From Peribacillus sp. FSL H8-0477 (GTDB lineage Bacteria; Bacillota; Bacilli; Bacillales; DSM-1321), in the NCBI RefSeq assembly GCF_038002765.1, contig NZ_JBBODE010000002.1, forward strand, positions 1,240,001-1,304,000: 64,000 nt of DNA. Direction: 5' to 3'. How positions within the stretch are numbered: the first letter of the stretch is position 1; each line of letters begins with the position of its first letter. A model generated the notes under the pieces. It had not been told where the DNA came from and did no database searches. It worked only from the letters and a program-made list of their open reading frames with translations. Made by a program: the position numbers and the translations under genes. Shown one piece after another: positions 8,583 to 17,033 of this stretch.

Positions 8583-9563
8583 ATGAAAGCTATTCAATTC
8601 AGTAGATACGGTGGTCCAGAAGTATTGGAATATATTGATGTAGAGAAGCCAAAGCCGGCTGATCATGAGGTGCTTATATCGGTTCATACAGCAGGTGTAA
8701 ATTATGCAGACACAGCCAGACGCCGTGGGCAATATGTTGTTCCCACATCTTTGCCATTTATTCCAGGAGCAGAAGTTGCAGGAATTGTTACGGAAATTGG
8801 TGCTAAGGTTACGAGGGTTCAGACCGGTGCGAGAGTAGTCAGCTTAATTGAATCAGGCGGGTATGCGGAATATGCTGTGGCTAATGAAGACACGGTTATA
8901 GAATTGCCGAACAGTACTGATTTTTATCAAGCGGCTGCACTGCCTTTACAAGGTTTAAGTGCTTATCATATTCTAAAAACGATGGGACGTATTGAGCCTG
9001 AGGAAACGGTATTAATTCATGCCGCTGCTGGAGGTCTTGGCACTATTGCCATCCAGTTAGCTAAACTATTTGGAGCAGGTAAAGTAATTGCAACGGCAAG
9101 TTCACCTGAAAAACTTCAACTGGCAGAGAGCATGGGGGCAGACGTACTGATCGACTATACCAAAGCTGATTGGGATAAGAAAGTTATGGAGGCAACAAAT
9201 GGACGGGGTGTTGATTTAGGGTTGGAAATGGCTGGTGGAGATACCTTTAGACATACACTTAAATGCTTGGCACCGATGGGTAGAGTTGTGGTCTATGGTA
9301 ATGCCAGTGGTGTGCCATATCAATTTGACCCTACGAAGCTTATGCGTCGAAATCAATCAGTGATTGGCTTTTTTCTGCCGCAGATTATGAAAAATCAAGA
9401 ACTGTTAACGTCGAGCATGAATGAATTGTACACCTATGCAGCTTCAGGGAAGCTAAAACTGACAATTGGCGATGTGTATTCCTTAGATCAAGCTGCAAAG
9501 GTCCATGAGGCATTCCAATTAAGAAAAACACTAGGCAAGCTAATTATAGAAATAAAAAAATAG
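8583..9563 (+). CDS. NADPH:quinone oxidoreductase, zinc-free MDR family
   Basis: 326-residue medium-chain dehydrogenase/reductase of the zeta-crystallin/quinone oxidoreductase branch. The N-terminal GroES-like half includes GVNYADTARRRG (~40) and GAEVAGIV. The nucleotide-binding half has LPLQGLSAYH (~120) and the Rossmann motif AAAGGLG (~148). The zinc ligands of alcohol dehydrogenases are not apparent. Typical reactions are one- or two-electron reduction of quinones or reduction of enones and enoyl groups with NADPH. ATG 8583 follows AAAGGAGGA. Last gene of the acyl-CoA operon; an enoyl-CoA or enone reductase step would fit the pathway but is not shown. Confidence 0.8.
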   Translation: MKAIQFSRYGGPEVLEYIDVEKPKPADHEVLISVHTAGVNYADTARRRGQYVVPTSLPFIPGAEVAGIVTEIGAKVTRVQTGARVVSLIESGGYAEYAVANEDTVIELPNSTDFYQAAALPLQGLSAYHILKTMGRIEPEETVLIHAAAGGLGTIAIQLAKLFGAGKVIATASSPEKLQLAESMGADVLIDYTKADWDKKVMEATNGRGVDLGLEMAGGDTFRHTLKCLAPMGRVVVYGNASGVPYQFDPTKLMRRNQSVIGFFLPQIMKNQELLTSSMNELYTYAASGKLKLTIGDVYSLDQAAKVHEAFQLRKTLGKLIIEIKK

Positions 9564-9692
9564 TGAAGCTGTCTTGTAGTGAGTAATCAGGACTTTAATT
9601 TTTGACCGTATAAATTCTCCTCCATTCGCCCCATTCTAATATAGGCGGTGTACCGCTTAAAGCAATAGATCAGTAAAGAAAGGGTGTTCTGA

Positions 9693-9848
9693 ATGAAGAG
9701 AAAAGCCAATGTAGACGGTGCAGTTAAAACCAGCAAGACACCAAAGCGTAATCAAGGAGAAAATGAATTCTCTAATGAATTTGCCGCAGATGAAAACCCG
9801 ATGAAGGGTGCAAATCGGAATTCTAAACATGGACGAGAAGGCAAATGA
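9693..9848 (+). CDS. Small hydrophilic protein, 51 aa
   Basis: ATG 9693 follows AAAGGGTG and opens a 51-codon frame ending in TGA at 9846-9848. The product begins MKRKANVDGAVKTSKTPKRN, has a central acidic segment NEFSNEFAADENP and a basic Gly/Asn-rich end, with no cysteine or membrane helix. The stop overlaps the start of the next small gene as ATGA, a strong sign both are translated. Composition resembles small spore proteins (Asn, Gln, Lys, Glu rich), but I do not recognise the family. Confidence 0.55.
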   Translation: MKRKANVDGAVKTSKTPKRNQGENEFSNEFAADENPMKGANRNSKHGREGK

Positions 9849-9991
9849 AGAAGAAGCAGAAAAATAAAGAAGATGACAAAAAGACAGAAATGCTTAGTAA
9901 AAGTAGAGAAGACTTTGGTATGGAATTTTCAGGAGATTTAAATGCCGCAAAGATCTATGATTTGCTCAGTTCTGATAAGCCAAAAAAATAA
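9845..9991 (+). CDS. Small hydrophilic protein, 48 aa, coupled to upstream small gene
   Basis: ATG 9845 overlaps the preceding stop (ATGA). The 48-residue product starts with a Lys-rich stretch (MKKKQKNKEDDKK) and ends with an acidic/hydrophobic part containing DFGMEFSGDLNAAKIYDLL. The EFS-x-x-L/F pattern loosely echoes NEFSNEF in the upstream peptide. A terminator follows at once, so the pair forms its own two-gene unit. Function unknown; spore-associated expression is possible but not shown. Confidence 0.5.
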   Translation: MKKKQKNKEDDKKTEMLSKSREDFGMEFSGDLNAAKIYDLLSSDKPKK

Positions 9992-9996
9992 GGAAT

Positions 9997-10025
9997 CCGG
10001 CCATACTCTGGCCGGTCCCTTTATC
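9997..10025 (+). terminator. Terminator after the small-gene pair
   Basis: CCGGCC / GGCCGG stem with a 7-nt loop followed by TCCCTTTATCTTATTT. It also separates the convergent radical SAM gene. Confidence 0.7.
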
Positions 10026-11768
10026 TTATTTATTTATTGAGAAAACGGCTGTTCCAATCCCTGACGGATCAAAATAAGCAAGCATTGTACATTGGCTTCT
10101 GTTTAATTCACCAGTATTTAAATACTGTGATAAATTGAAAGGTACTTCTTCTAGCATGGTATGCTTATACATCTCTTTCTCTGTTAAGCCGAGGTTGAGA
10201 AAATCTGTTCCAAGCCTGTTGGGATGTTCTAATACAGTAGAATAAACTGCTGAACGCTCCAGCTTATTGTAGGATTGTTCCCACCAAGGTTTTCTAGGTT
10301 TATACTTATGCGTTTTGAAATAGTCATATTTCATTAGTCCGAGGACCACATCTAAATCTTCAATTTCTTTATCCTCTAAAAATTGATAGAGCCTCTTGAA
10401 TAAATCTTCTAATTGGTGACCAATTCTCGACCAGCCTCTCTCTTCCCAATATGTTCCGAATTCTTGGAAGAAATCAAATGGTGACGAAAAGACATTTGTG
10501 ACGAGATACTCTACAGCAGCATTCATTCGATGATCGTTCCAGTATTTCTCTAACACATCTTCAACCTGTTTTATACGGATAATGTCATCAAATGATAGAA
10601 CATTATTCGCTAAAATTTCATAGGGTGCGTGATCACTGTATATATACTGATGATCGTTGGCACGAATTCGTAAACCAGTGCCCCGAAGCATTTTTAAAAA
10701 GCCTAGCTGTAGTTCTTCAGGACGCATGGCAAACACATCGTTAAAGGTTTTACGGAAAGAATGGTAATCTTCTTCAGGAAGGCCGGCAATTAAATCCAAA
10801 TGCTGGTCAATTTTTTTCCCTTCTTTAACCATCGTAACCGTACGAGACAGTTTATCAAAATTCTGTCGGCGTTGAACCAGTTCATTTGTTTGATCATTGG
10901 TCGACTGAACACCAATCTCAAAACGGAACAATCCTGCAGGTGCATTGTCATTCAAAAATTGGATGACCTCTGGCCGCATGATATCAGCGGTAATCTCAAA
11001 TTGAAAGACGACGTCTTTGCGGTGCTCATCAATTAAAAACTGAAACATTTCCATGGCATAACTACGACTGATATTGAAGGTCCGGTCAACAAATTTAATG
11101 GTTTTTGCTCCATTATCCATTAAGTAACGAATATCTTCCTTAATCTTTTCCCTGTCGAAGTAGCGGACACCTACCTCAATAGACGACAAACAGAATTGAC
11201 AACTGAATGGGCACCCTCTGCTCGTTTCAATATAGGTGACACGTTTACCTAATTCAGCTCGATCTTCTTCAAAGCGATATGGTGAAGGAATCGATTTCAA
11301 ATCAAGTTTACCATTCTGTGGATGAACAACGTTTTTCCCATCGCGTCGGTAGGCGATTCCACCAATTTTAGAAAAATCATTCTCTCCATAAATCGCAGCT
11401 AAAAGGGACTTAAAGGTAATTTCACCTTCACCAACTACGATGAAATCTACTTCCGGTATCCGCTCGAGCCACTCTGTTACGTCATAGGTAACTTCCGGTC
11501 CACCAAGAATGATACAAAGGTCTGGTTGAATTTTTTTTAGAGCTTGGATAACTTTAATGGTTTCTTCGATATTCCAAATGTAACAGCTGAACCCAATAAC
11601 ATCCGGTTTTTTAGAATAGAGGTCACTGACGATGTTTAAAATGGGATCCTTAATAGTATATTCTGCTAGCTGAACAGGGAATTCAGGTTCTGCATAGGCT
11701 TTTAAATAGCGAATGGATAAACTAGTGTGGATATATTTAGCATTTAACGTACACATAATGGTTTTCAT
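10026..11768 (-). CDS. B12-binding-domain radical SAM protein
   Basis: About 580 aa. Residues ~1-130 form a cobalamin-binding-like Rossmann domain (GFSCYIWN, ILGGPEVTYD, VGEGE). A radical SAM core follows with the [4Fe-4S] motif SRGCPFSCQFCLSS (CxxxCxxC, ~190), and a long C-terminal region resembles the DUF4080 extension. These proteins perform difficult methylations or rearrangements; the substrate for this branch is not established. The frame opens at a TTG (11,792), but I prefer the ATG at 11,768: GAAAGGAGTC lies ~12 nt upstream of it, while the TTG has no ribosome binding site. Single gene on the minus strand between two plus-strand units. Confidence 0.8.
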   Translation of the reverse strand: MKTIMCTLNAKYIHTSLSIRYLKAYAEPEFPVQLAEYTIKDPILNIVSDLYSKKPDVIGFSCYIWNIEETIKVIQALKKIQPDLCIILGGPEVTYDVTEWLERIPEVDFIVVGEGEITFKSLLAAIYGENDFSKIGGIAYRRDGKNVVHPQNGKLDLKSIPSPYRFEEDRAELGKRVTYIETSRGCPFSCQFCLSSIEVGVRYFDREKIKEDIRYLMDNGAKTIKFVDRTFNISRSYAMEMFQFLIDEHRKDVVFQFEITADIMRPEVIQFLNDNAPAGLFRFEIGVQSTNDQTNELVQRRQNFDKLSRTVTMVKEGKKIDQHLDLIAGLPEEDYHSFRKTFNDVFAMRPEELQLGFLKMLRGTGLRIRANDHQYIYSDHAPYEILANNVLSFDDIIRIKQVEDVLEKYWNDHRMNAAVEYLVTNVFSSPFDFFQEFGTYWEERGWSRIGHQLEDLFKRLYQFLEDKEIEDLDVVLGLMKYDYFKTHKYKPRKPWWEQSYNKLERSAVYSTVLEHPNRLGTDFLNLGLTEKEMYKHTMLEEVPFNLSQYLNTGELNRSQCTMLAYFDPSGIGTAVFSINK

Positions 11769-11944
11769 AAACGTTAAAAAGACTCCTTTCAAACCGTGAA
11801 AAACTTTGGATCTAACGGTTTATTTTACCATAGTATTGTCATAAAGAAAGCTAAACTAACTTCCAGATAATCGAAAAAAGTGTGATATTTATCCAATGCT
11901 TATATAATAAAAAGATAAATGGATAGAGTGGGGAGAAATTGGAG

Positions 11945-12655
11945 ATGGATTACAAGAAAATTAAATCTAAGAAAATATATGAGCAGGTTGCCGACGCAAT
12001 TTTTGAAAGTATCAAGAACGGACAGCTTAAACCGGGAGAAAAGATGGATTCAATAGAGCGGTTGGCGGAAAACTTTCAGGTCGGTCGTTCTGCCATACGG
12101 GAAGCGCTGAGTGCGCTGCGCTCGATGGGGTTAATTGAATTAAAGCAGGGTGAAGGGACCTATGTTAAGGAATATGATTCTACTATAGCCTTACATACAT
12201 CGATCTTAATGACGAAACAGGATATCCTGCATTTATTAGAAGTGAGGAAAATTCTTGAAACAGGTGCGGCTGCATCTGCTGCTGCTAAATACGAAATAGG
12301 TGATGAAATTCCAATTGAACAGGCTTATCGTGACATGAAAAATGCGAGAGGAAATCAAGCGCTCGGAGAAGAAGCTGATTTATTATTTCATCTGGAAATT
12401 GCTAAAGCATCGAAAAATCCACTATTAGTAGATTTAATGCATCAGGTTTCTGGAATGATGATTGAAACAATGAGAGAAACAAGAAGAATTGCCCTGTTTG
12501 GCACAGAAACAACTATTAATCAAATTAATGAGGAACATGTAGAAATCATCAAGGCAATTAAAGCTAAGGATTCACACGCTGCAAGGTCAGCCATGATGGA
12601 ACATTTAGAGAATGTGGAGAAAGTACTGACTCACTTTCTTGATACCCAAAAATAA
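11945..12655 (+). CDS. lutR: GntR/FadR-family repressor of lactate utilisation
   Basis: About 236 aa. The N-terminal winged helix-turn-helix (KIYEQVADAIFESIKNGQ, then VGRSAIREALSALRSMGLIELKQGEGTYV, ~10-75) is typical of GntR. The all-helical C-terminal FCD ligand domain carries metal-site residues in EEADLLFHLEIAKASKNPLL and EEHVEIIKAIKAKD. The adjacent lutABC genes and a LutR-type operator at 12,757 identify it as LutR, which represses lutABC until L-lactate is present. A TTG at 11,939 is an alternative start; GGGGAG lies upstream of both. The strong -10-like TATAAT at 11,903-11,908 probably drives it. Confidence 0.85.
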   Translation: MDYKKIKSKKIYEQVADAIFESIKNGQLKPGEKMDSIERLAENFQVGRSAIREALSALRSMGLIELKQGEGTYVKEYDSTIALHTSILMTKQDILHLLEVRKILETGAAASAAAKYEIGDEIPIEQAYRDMKNARGNQALGEEADLLFHLEIAKASKNPLLVDLMHQVSGMMIETMRETRRIALFGTETTINQINEEHVEIIKAIKAKDSHAARSAMMEHLENVEKVLTHFLDTQK

Positions 12656-12688
12656 GTCACTTTATGAGGGTTGGCATATTTTCCAAAA

Positions 12689-12718
12689 TTGTAAAAAATG
12701 GTATAGTTTTACTAGATA
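12689..12718 (+). promoter_or_regulatory. Putative sigma-A promoter of lutABC
   Basis: TTGTAA (12,689-12,694) and TAGATA (12,713-12,718) are separated by 18 nt, about 100 nt ahead of lutA. Moderate match to consensus. Confidence 0.4.
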
Positions 12719-12756
12719 AAAAATAATCTAAAGAGGATTGAGTGTTTTTTATCTAA

Positions 12757-12769
12757 GTCATCTGATGAC
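12757..12769 (+). promoter_or_regulatory. LutR operator upstream of lutA
   Basis: GTCATCTGATGAC is a perfect 13-bp palindrome (odd centre T) that contains TCATC-N-GATGA, the core LutR site as I recall it from B. subtilis work. It lies ~40 nt downstream of the putative promoter and ~40 nt upstream of the lutA start, consistent with roadblock repression. Confidence 0.7.
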
Positions 12770-12809
12770 CTGTTGAATTATATGTACAATCAGGATTGGA
12801 GGAATGAGA

Positions 12810-13526
12810 ATGAAAGTGACCCTGTTTTCTACATGCCTAGTTGATATGTTTCAGTCCAATGTTGGGAAAGCAACAGTAGAGTTACTTGAACGCTTAGGAT
12901 GTGTGATCGAGTTTCCAGAATCACAGGTTTGCTGTGGACAGCCAGCGTATAACAGCGGATATGTTAATGAAGCTAAAGAACCTATGAAGCGGATGATCGA
13001 AACCTTTAAGGATGCTGAATATATTGTTACTCCTTCAGGGTCATGCGCAGCGATGTTTAAGGAATATCCGCATGTTTTTAAAGGTGATGAAAAGTGGGAG
13101 CAAAAGGCGATATCAATCGCTGAACGGACGTATGAACTATCACAATTTATTGTAGATGTATTAAAAATAGAAGATGTTGGAGCAAGACTAGAGGGGACAG
13201 CCGCCTATCATACATCCTGTCATATGACTCGTCTTCTCCATGTGACAGACGCTCCGTTTACCTTGCTTAAACATGTGAAGGGGCTTGAAGTGGTTCCATT
13301 GCCTGGTGCACATAATTGTTGTGGATTCGGAGGTACGTTTTCAGTGAAAATGGGACAGATTTCCGAACAGATGGTTGATGAGAAGGTGATGAATATCAGT
13401 GGTACAAAAGCAGATTATCTCATTGGCGGTGATGCCGGCTGCTTAATCAATATTGGCGGACGTATTGAGCGAAAAGGAATGCCAATCAAGTCTATGCATC
13501 TCGCTGAAGTACTGAACAGTCGTTGA
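12810..13526 (+). CDS. lutA: Lactate utilisation protein A, (Fe-S)-binding subunit
   Basis: 238 aa, the same length as B. subtilis LutA. It contains two CCG-type cysteine-rich domains: [13 protein letters not shown] (~38) and HNCCGFGG (~170), with conserved upstream cysteines in LFSTCLVD and AYHTSCHMT. LutA acts with LutB and LutC in the cytoplasmic complex that oxidises L-lactate to pyruvate. The start at 12,810 is preferred over 12,804 because GGAGGA is only 1-2 nt from the latter. First gene of lutABC; 27 nt to lutB. Confidence 0.93.
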   Translation: MKVTLFSTCLVDMFQSNVGKATVELLERLGCVIEFPESQVCCGQPAYNSGYVNEAKEPMKRMIETFKDAEYIVTPSGSCAAMFKEYPHVFKGDEKWEQKAISIAERTYELSQFIVDVLKIEDVGARLEGTAAYHTSCHMTRLLHVTDAPFTLLKHVKGLEVVPLPGAHNCCGFGGTFSVKMGQISEQMVDEKVMNISGTKADYLIGGDAGCLINIGGRIERKGMPIKSMHLAEVLNSR

Positions 13527-13553
13527 TAGATAAAAAGAAAAGGAGTGTAGCAT

Positions 13554-14984
13554 ATGCCAATGAAAATCGGCTCGGATAATTTTAAAGAACGGGTGGATTC
13601 CGGGATTCAAAATGATTTTATGCGGGCAGCCGTATCAGGTGCTCAAGAACGTTTGCATGGGCGGAGATTGGCTGCTGCCGAAGAACTCGGTAACTGGGAG
13701 GACTGGCGCTCTCATGGTGAAGAAATCAGACAGCATGTGCTGGAGAACCTTGATTTCTATCTAAATCAGCTAGCTGAAAACGTTGCCAAACTTGGAGGCC
13801 ACGTATTTTTTGCCGAAACTGCAGATGATGCAAACGCATATATTAAAGAAGTGATTCAAAAAAAGAATGGCAAAAAAGTAGTTAAATCCAAATCCATGGT
13901 GACAGAGGAAATTAATTTAAATGCAGCACTTGAAGAAGTTGGCTGTGAGGTACTTGAAACAGATCTTGGTGAATATATTCTTCAAATTGATGATCATGAT
14001 CCACCTTCCCATATCGTTGCTCCGGCACTTCATAAAAATAAAGAGCAAATTCGCGATGTGTTCAAGGAAAAGCTGGGCTATACGAAAACGGAAAATCCAG
14101 ATGAGCTGACTGCCCATGTTCGGGAAATTCTTCGAGAAAAGTTTCTGCAAGCTGATATTGGGATAACCGGCTGCAATTTTGCAGTTGCTGAGACGGGATC
14201 TATTTCGTTAGTAACAAATGAAGGTAATGCTGATCTTGTCACAAGCCTCCCTAAAACACAGATTACTGTAATGGGAATGGAACGGGTGGTTCCAACTTAT
14301 GAGGAACTTGAAGTCCTTGTCAGTCTTTTAACAAGGAGCGCCGTAGGCCAAAGACTTACGAGCTATATCACGGTATTGACCGGACCTAAACAAGTTCATG
14401 AGGTAGATGGACCAGAAGAGTTTCATTTAGTCATCGTTGATAATGGACGTTCTAAAATTCTTGGTACAGAATTTCAATCCGTTCTACAATGTATTCGTTG
14501 TGCTGCTTGTGTGAATGTTTGTCCGGTATACCGGCATGTAGGAGGGCATGCATACGGCTCAATTTATTCAGGACCAATTGGAGCGGTTTTATCACCTCTT
14601 CTCGGCGGTTATGAAGATTATAAAGAACTTCCATATGCTTCTACCCTTTGCGCCGCGTGTACGGATGCCTGTCCAGTTAAAATTCCTCTTCATGAACTTC
14701 TCTTACGCCACAGGCAGGTAATCGTTGAAAAAGAGGGGAAAGCCCCCATATCAGAAAAGCTGGCAATGAAGGCGTTTGGTTTAGGTGCTGCTTCACCTAT
14801 GCTCTATAAATTTGGTTCTAAAATTGCGCCATCTGCAATGAGTCCGTTTACAACGGGGACAAGTATTTCTAAAGGACCGGGTCCACTAAAAGCGTGGACG
14901 GAAAGCAGAGAATTTCCAGCGCCTAATAAGGAACGATTCCGTGACTGGTTCAAGAGTCGTGATAAGGAAGGGGAAAAATCATGA
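13554..14984 (+). CDS. lutB: Lactate utilisation iron-sulfur protein B
   Basis: 476 aa. The N-terminal LUD domain spans ~70-300 ([36 protein letters not shown]). It is followed by two ferredoxin-like clusters, [23 protein letters not shown] (~306; CxxCxxCxxxCP) and [15 protein letters not shown] (~362), and a C-terminal helical tail. LutB is the electron-transfer core of the LutABC lactate oxidase. The stop overlaps the lutC start as ATGA. Length and motif layout are as in B. subtilis. Confidence 0.93.
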   Translation: MPMKIGSDNFKERVDSGIQNDFMRAAVSGAQERLHGRRLAAAEELGNWEDWRSHGEEIRQHVLENLDFYLNQLAENVAKLGGHVFFAETADDANAYIKEVIQKKNGKKVVKSKSMVTEEINLNAALEEVGCEVLETDLGEYILQIDDHDPPSHIVAPALHKNKEQIRDVFKEKLGYTKTENPDELTAHVREILREKFLQADIGITGCNFAVAETGSISLVTNEGNADLVTSLPKTQITVMGMERVVPTYEELEVLVSLLTRSAVGQRLTSYITVLTGPKQVHEVDGPEEFHLVIVDNGRSKILGTEFQSVLQCIRCAACVNVCPVYRHVGGHAYGSIYSGPIGAVLSPLLGGYEDYKELPYASTLCAACTDACPVKIPLHELLLRHRQVIVEKEGKAPISEKLAMKAFGLGAASPMLYKFGSKIAPSAMSPFTTGTSISKGPGPLKAWTESREFPAPNKERFRDWFKSRDKEGEKS

Positions 14985-15679
14985 CAGGTATAATACAAAA
15001 TCGAGATGTGTTTATGAAAAATATAGCCCGTCAATATGGTAGAACTTTTAAAAAAGAAGTGAAACGGCCGGATTGGGCGTATCGACCACAAGATGAGGTA
15101 ATGAAATCAGCATCCACCGAAGATCTCTTATTCGTTTTAAAGGAACATTGTAAGCGGATTCACACAGACTTTTATCAAACAAGTGTATCCGATCTTCCAA
15201 CTACACTACGGTATGTGATCAACGAATTTGGCGGAGGACGGATTATCCTCCCAAAAGATAATCGATTTATGGAATATGGACTTTCAGAGTCAATGGCCGA
15301 TCATCATGTGGATGTATGGGACTATACAAAGGGAAGAGAAAATATCAAGCTTGCTGAAAGAGCCAATATCGGTATTACATTCAGTGAAATAACACTAGCC
15401 GAATCAGCTACGGTCATATTATTCAGTGACCTTAATAAGGGAAGGTCGGTTTGTATGCTCCCTAGAACTTATATCTCTATTATTCCAAAAAGCAGTATTG
15501 TTCCAAGGATGACTCAAGCAGCACAACTTATTCGGAAAAAAGTTGAAAATGGTGAAATCCTTCCTTCCTGTATAAACTTTATTACAGGACCGAGCAATTC
15601 AGCTGATATAGAAATGGACCTCGTTGTCGGTGTACATGGACCTGTTAGAGCAGCTTATATTATAGTTGAAGATAAATAA
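14981..15679 (+). CDS. lutC: Lactate utilisation protein C
   Basis: 232 aa single LUD domain, with the family segments [13 protein letters not shown] (~88), [22 protein letters not shown] (~127) and [24 protein letters not shown] (~195). It starts within the lutB stop (ATGA overlap), so it is translationally coupled. Together with LutA and LutB it supports growth on L-lactate and is needed in biofilms of B. subtilis. A terminator follows directly. Confidence 0.92.
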   Translation: MTGIIQNRDVFMKNIARQYGRTFKKEVKRPDWAYRPQDEVMKSASTEDLLFVLKEHCKRIHTDFYQTSVSDLPTTLRYVINEFGGGRIILPKDNRFMEYGLSESMADHHVDVWDYTKGRENIKLAERANIGITFSEITLAESATVILFSDLNKGRSVCMLPRTYISIIPKSSIVPRMTQAAQLIRKKVENGEILPSCINFITGPSNSADIEMDLVVGVHGPVRAAYIIVEDK

Positions 15680-15687
15680 AGCCAACA

Positions 15688-15718
15688 AAAAAAACCTCAA
15701 AATCTTGAGGTTTTTTTC
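15688..15718 (+). terminator. Terminator after lutC (bidirectional)
   Basis: AACCTCAA / TTGAGGTT stem with T7 on the plus strand and A-rich sequence on the other side, which also serves the convergent minus-strand gene ending at 15,724. Confidence 0.85.
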
Positions 15719-15723
15719 TGTGA

Positions 15724-16776
15724 TTAATTGTTTGCCAATTTATCAATCTGTTTTTTAACTGTGTGGAACGAGTGACGAATATTCTTGACTAATCCGATGG
15801 TGCGACTGACTTTCAATTCAATAATAGGCTGTGCCAGTGAGGCTGTTAAACGGCTAGAGAGAATCATTGTAATAATCAATGATAGGCATCCAAGCAGCAG
15901 GAAGCTCTCGACATTTGTGAAGTAGCTTTGCATCTCACTTTCACGGAATGTACGAACAAGAAAACCGTGTAATAAGTAAACATAAAGTGTCTGTGTTCCC
16001 CAATTAGTAAAGAAGTGTTTTTCTTTAGGGATAAATGAAAGGAAACAAAAAGTCATTAAGACACTTAACCCATAAAATCCGAGTCGTTTGAACATAGAGA
16101 TTAAACTTGCTTGTTCAAGCTCCGAATAGGGTTTAGAACCAAGGAGCCATTTGTAGTTAATATCAGGCATTAAATAAAAGAAAGCAAAGACAATGACCAT
16201 AATCAATAGTGAGGTAACTCGTATCTTAGTAGAAAAAAGTTTTTGTAAAGAATTTTTACTAAGATGGTAGCCGATTAAGAACATTGGAAAGAAAACGAAC
16301 GTTCTAGATAGACTTAAGTAATTACTTACCCAATCAACATACCCAATCAACAGGGCAATAAGAATCGAAAGTGTAATAGCTAACAAAGGTTTCAGTTTGG
16401 CAAAGCCGAGCAGCATGATGTTCCAGCAGAATAAACTAATGAGGAACCATAAAGCCCAATTGGGATCAAATAAATCAAGCTGGAATGTATCTTTTCTATA
16501 TAAAAAATAATAAAAAACCGTATAGATTACTTGAAAAATGATATAGGGAAGAATTAATTTCTTAGTTATTTTTGCTAAATAACCTTTCTTATAATAGCCT
16601 TTTGCAAAAAATCCTGAGACTAGAATAAAGGCAGGCATATGAAAAGTATAGATGGTTTTATAAAGTGCATAAATGAGTTCATTATCATTAATAAAGCTGT
16701 TTAATAGATGTCCAAAGACAACAAAGCCCATTAATATAAATTTAGCATTATCGAAATAATAGCTGCGCTTATTCAT
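15724..16776 (-). CDS. ykrP: Membrane acyltransferase, acyltransferase-3 family
   Basis: 350 aa with about ten hydrophobic segments, beginning RSYYFDNAKFILMGFVVFGHLL, the conserved first helix with its catalytic-type His. FHMPAFILVSGFFAKGYY (~45) and WALWFLISLFCWN (~107) are also family-typical. The family transfers acyl (often acetyl) groups to extracytoplasmic sugars or polymers. ATG follows AAAGGAGGC. Location before the KinE-like kinase matches ykrP in B. subtilis; the acceptor is unknown. The C-terminal tail is basic and cytoplasmic. Confidence 0.8.
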   Translation of the reverse strand: MNKRSYYFDNAKFILMGFVVFGHLLNSFINDNELIYALYKTIYTFHMPAFILVSGFFAKGYYKKGYLAKITKKLILPYIIFQVIYTVFYYFLYRKDTFQLDLFDPNWALWFLISLFCWNIMLLGFAKLKPLLAITLSILIALLIGYVDWVSNYLSLSRTFVFFPMFLIGYHLSKNSLQKLFSTKIRVTSLLIMVIVFAFFYLMPDINYKWLLGSKPYSELEQASLISMFKRLGFYGLSVLMTFCFLSFIPKEKHFFTNWGTQTLYVYLLHGFLVRTFRESEMQSYFTNVESFLLLGCLSLIITMILSSRLTASLAQPIIELKVSRTIGLVKNIRHSFHTVKKQIDKLANN

Positions 16777-17033
16777 GATTGCCTCCTTTGTATAGATAGC
16801 CGATGAGAAGTCTCTCCTTCATTACCCGATTTAATAGTTAAAAAACCTTTACGCTAAAAAAACCACGTTAGACCTATGTATTTTGCTTTAAACAAATCAA
16901 CCTAACAAATTATAGCGAAATTAAAATGAAGATTAAACTAAACCTATTTTCCTATTTTTAGCTATTAGGTAGGAATAATATGGTATTTTGTTGAATTATG
17001 GAAATGAATTGAGCATTTTAGGGGATGAATAGA

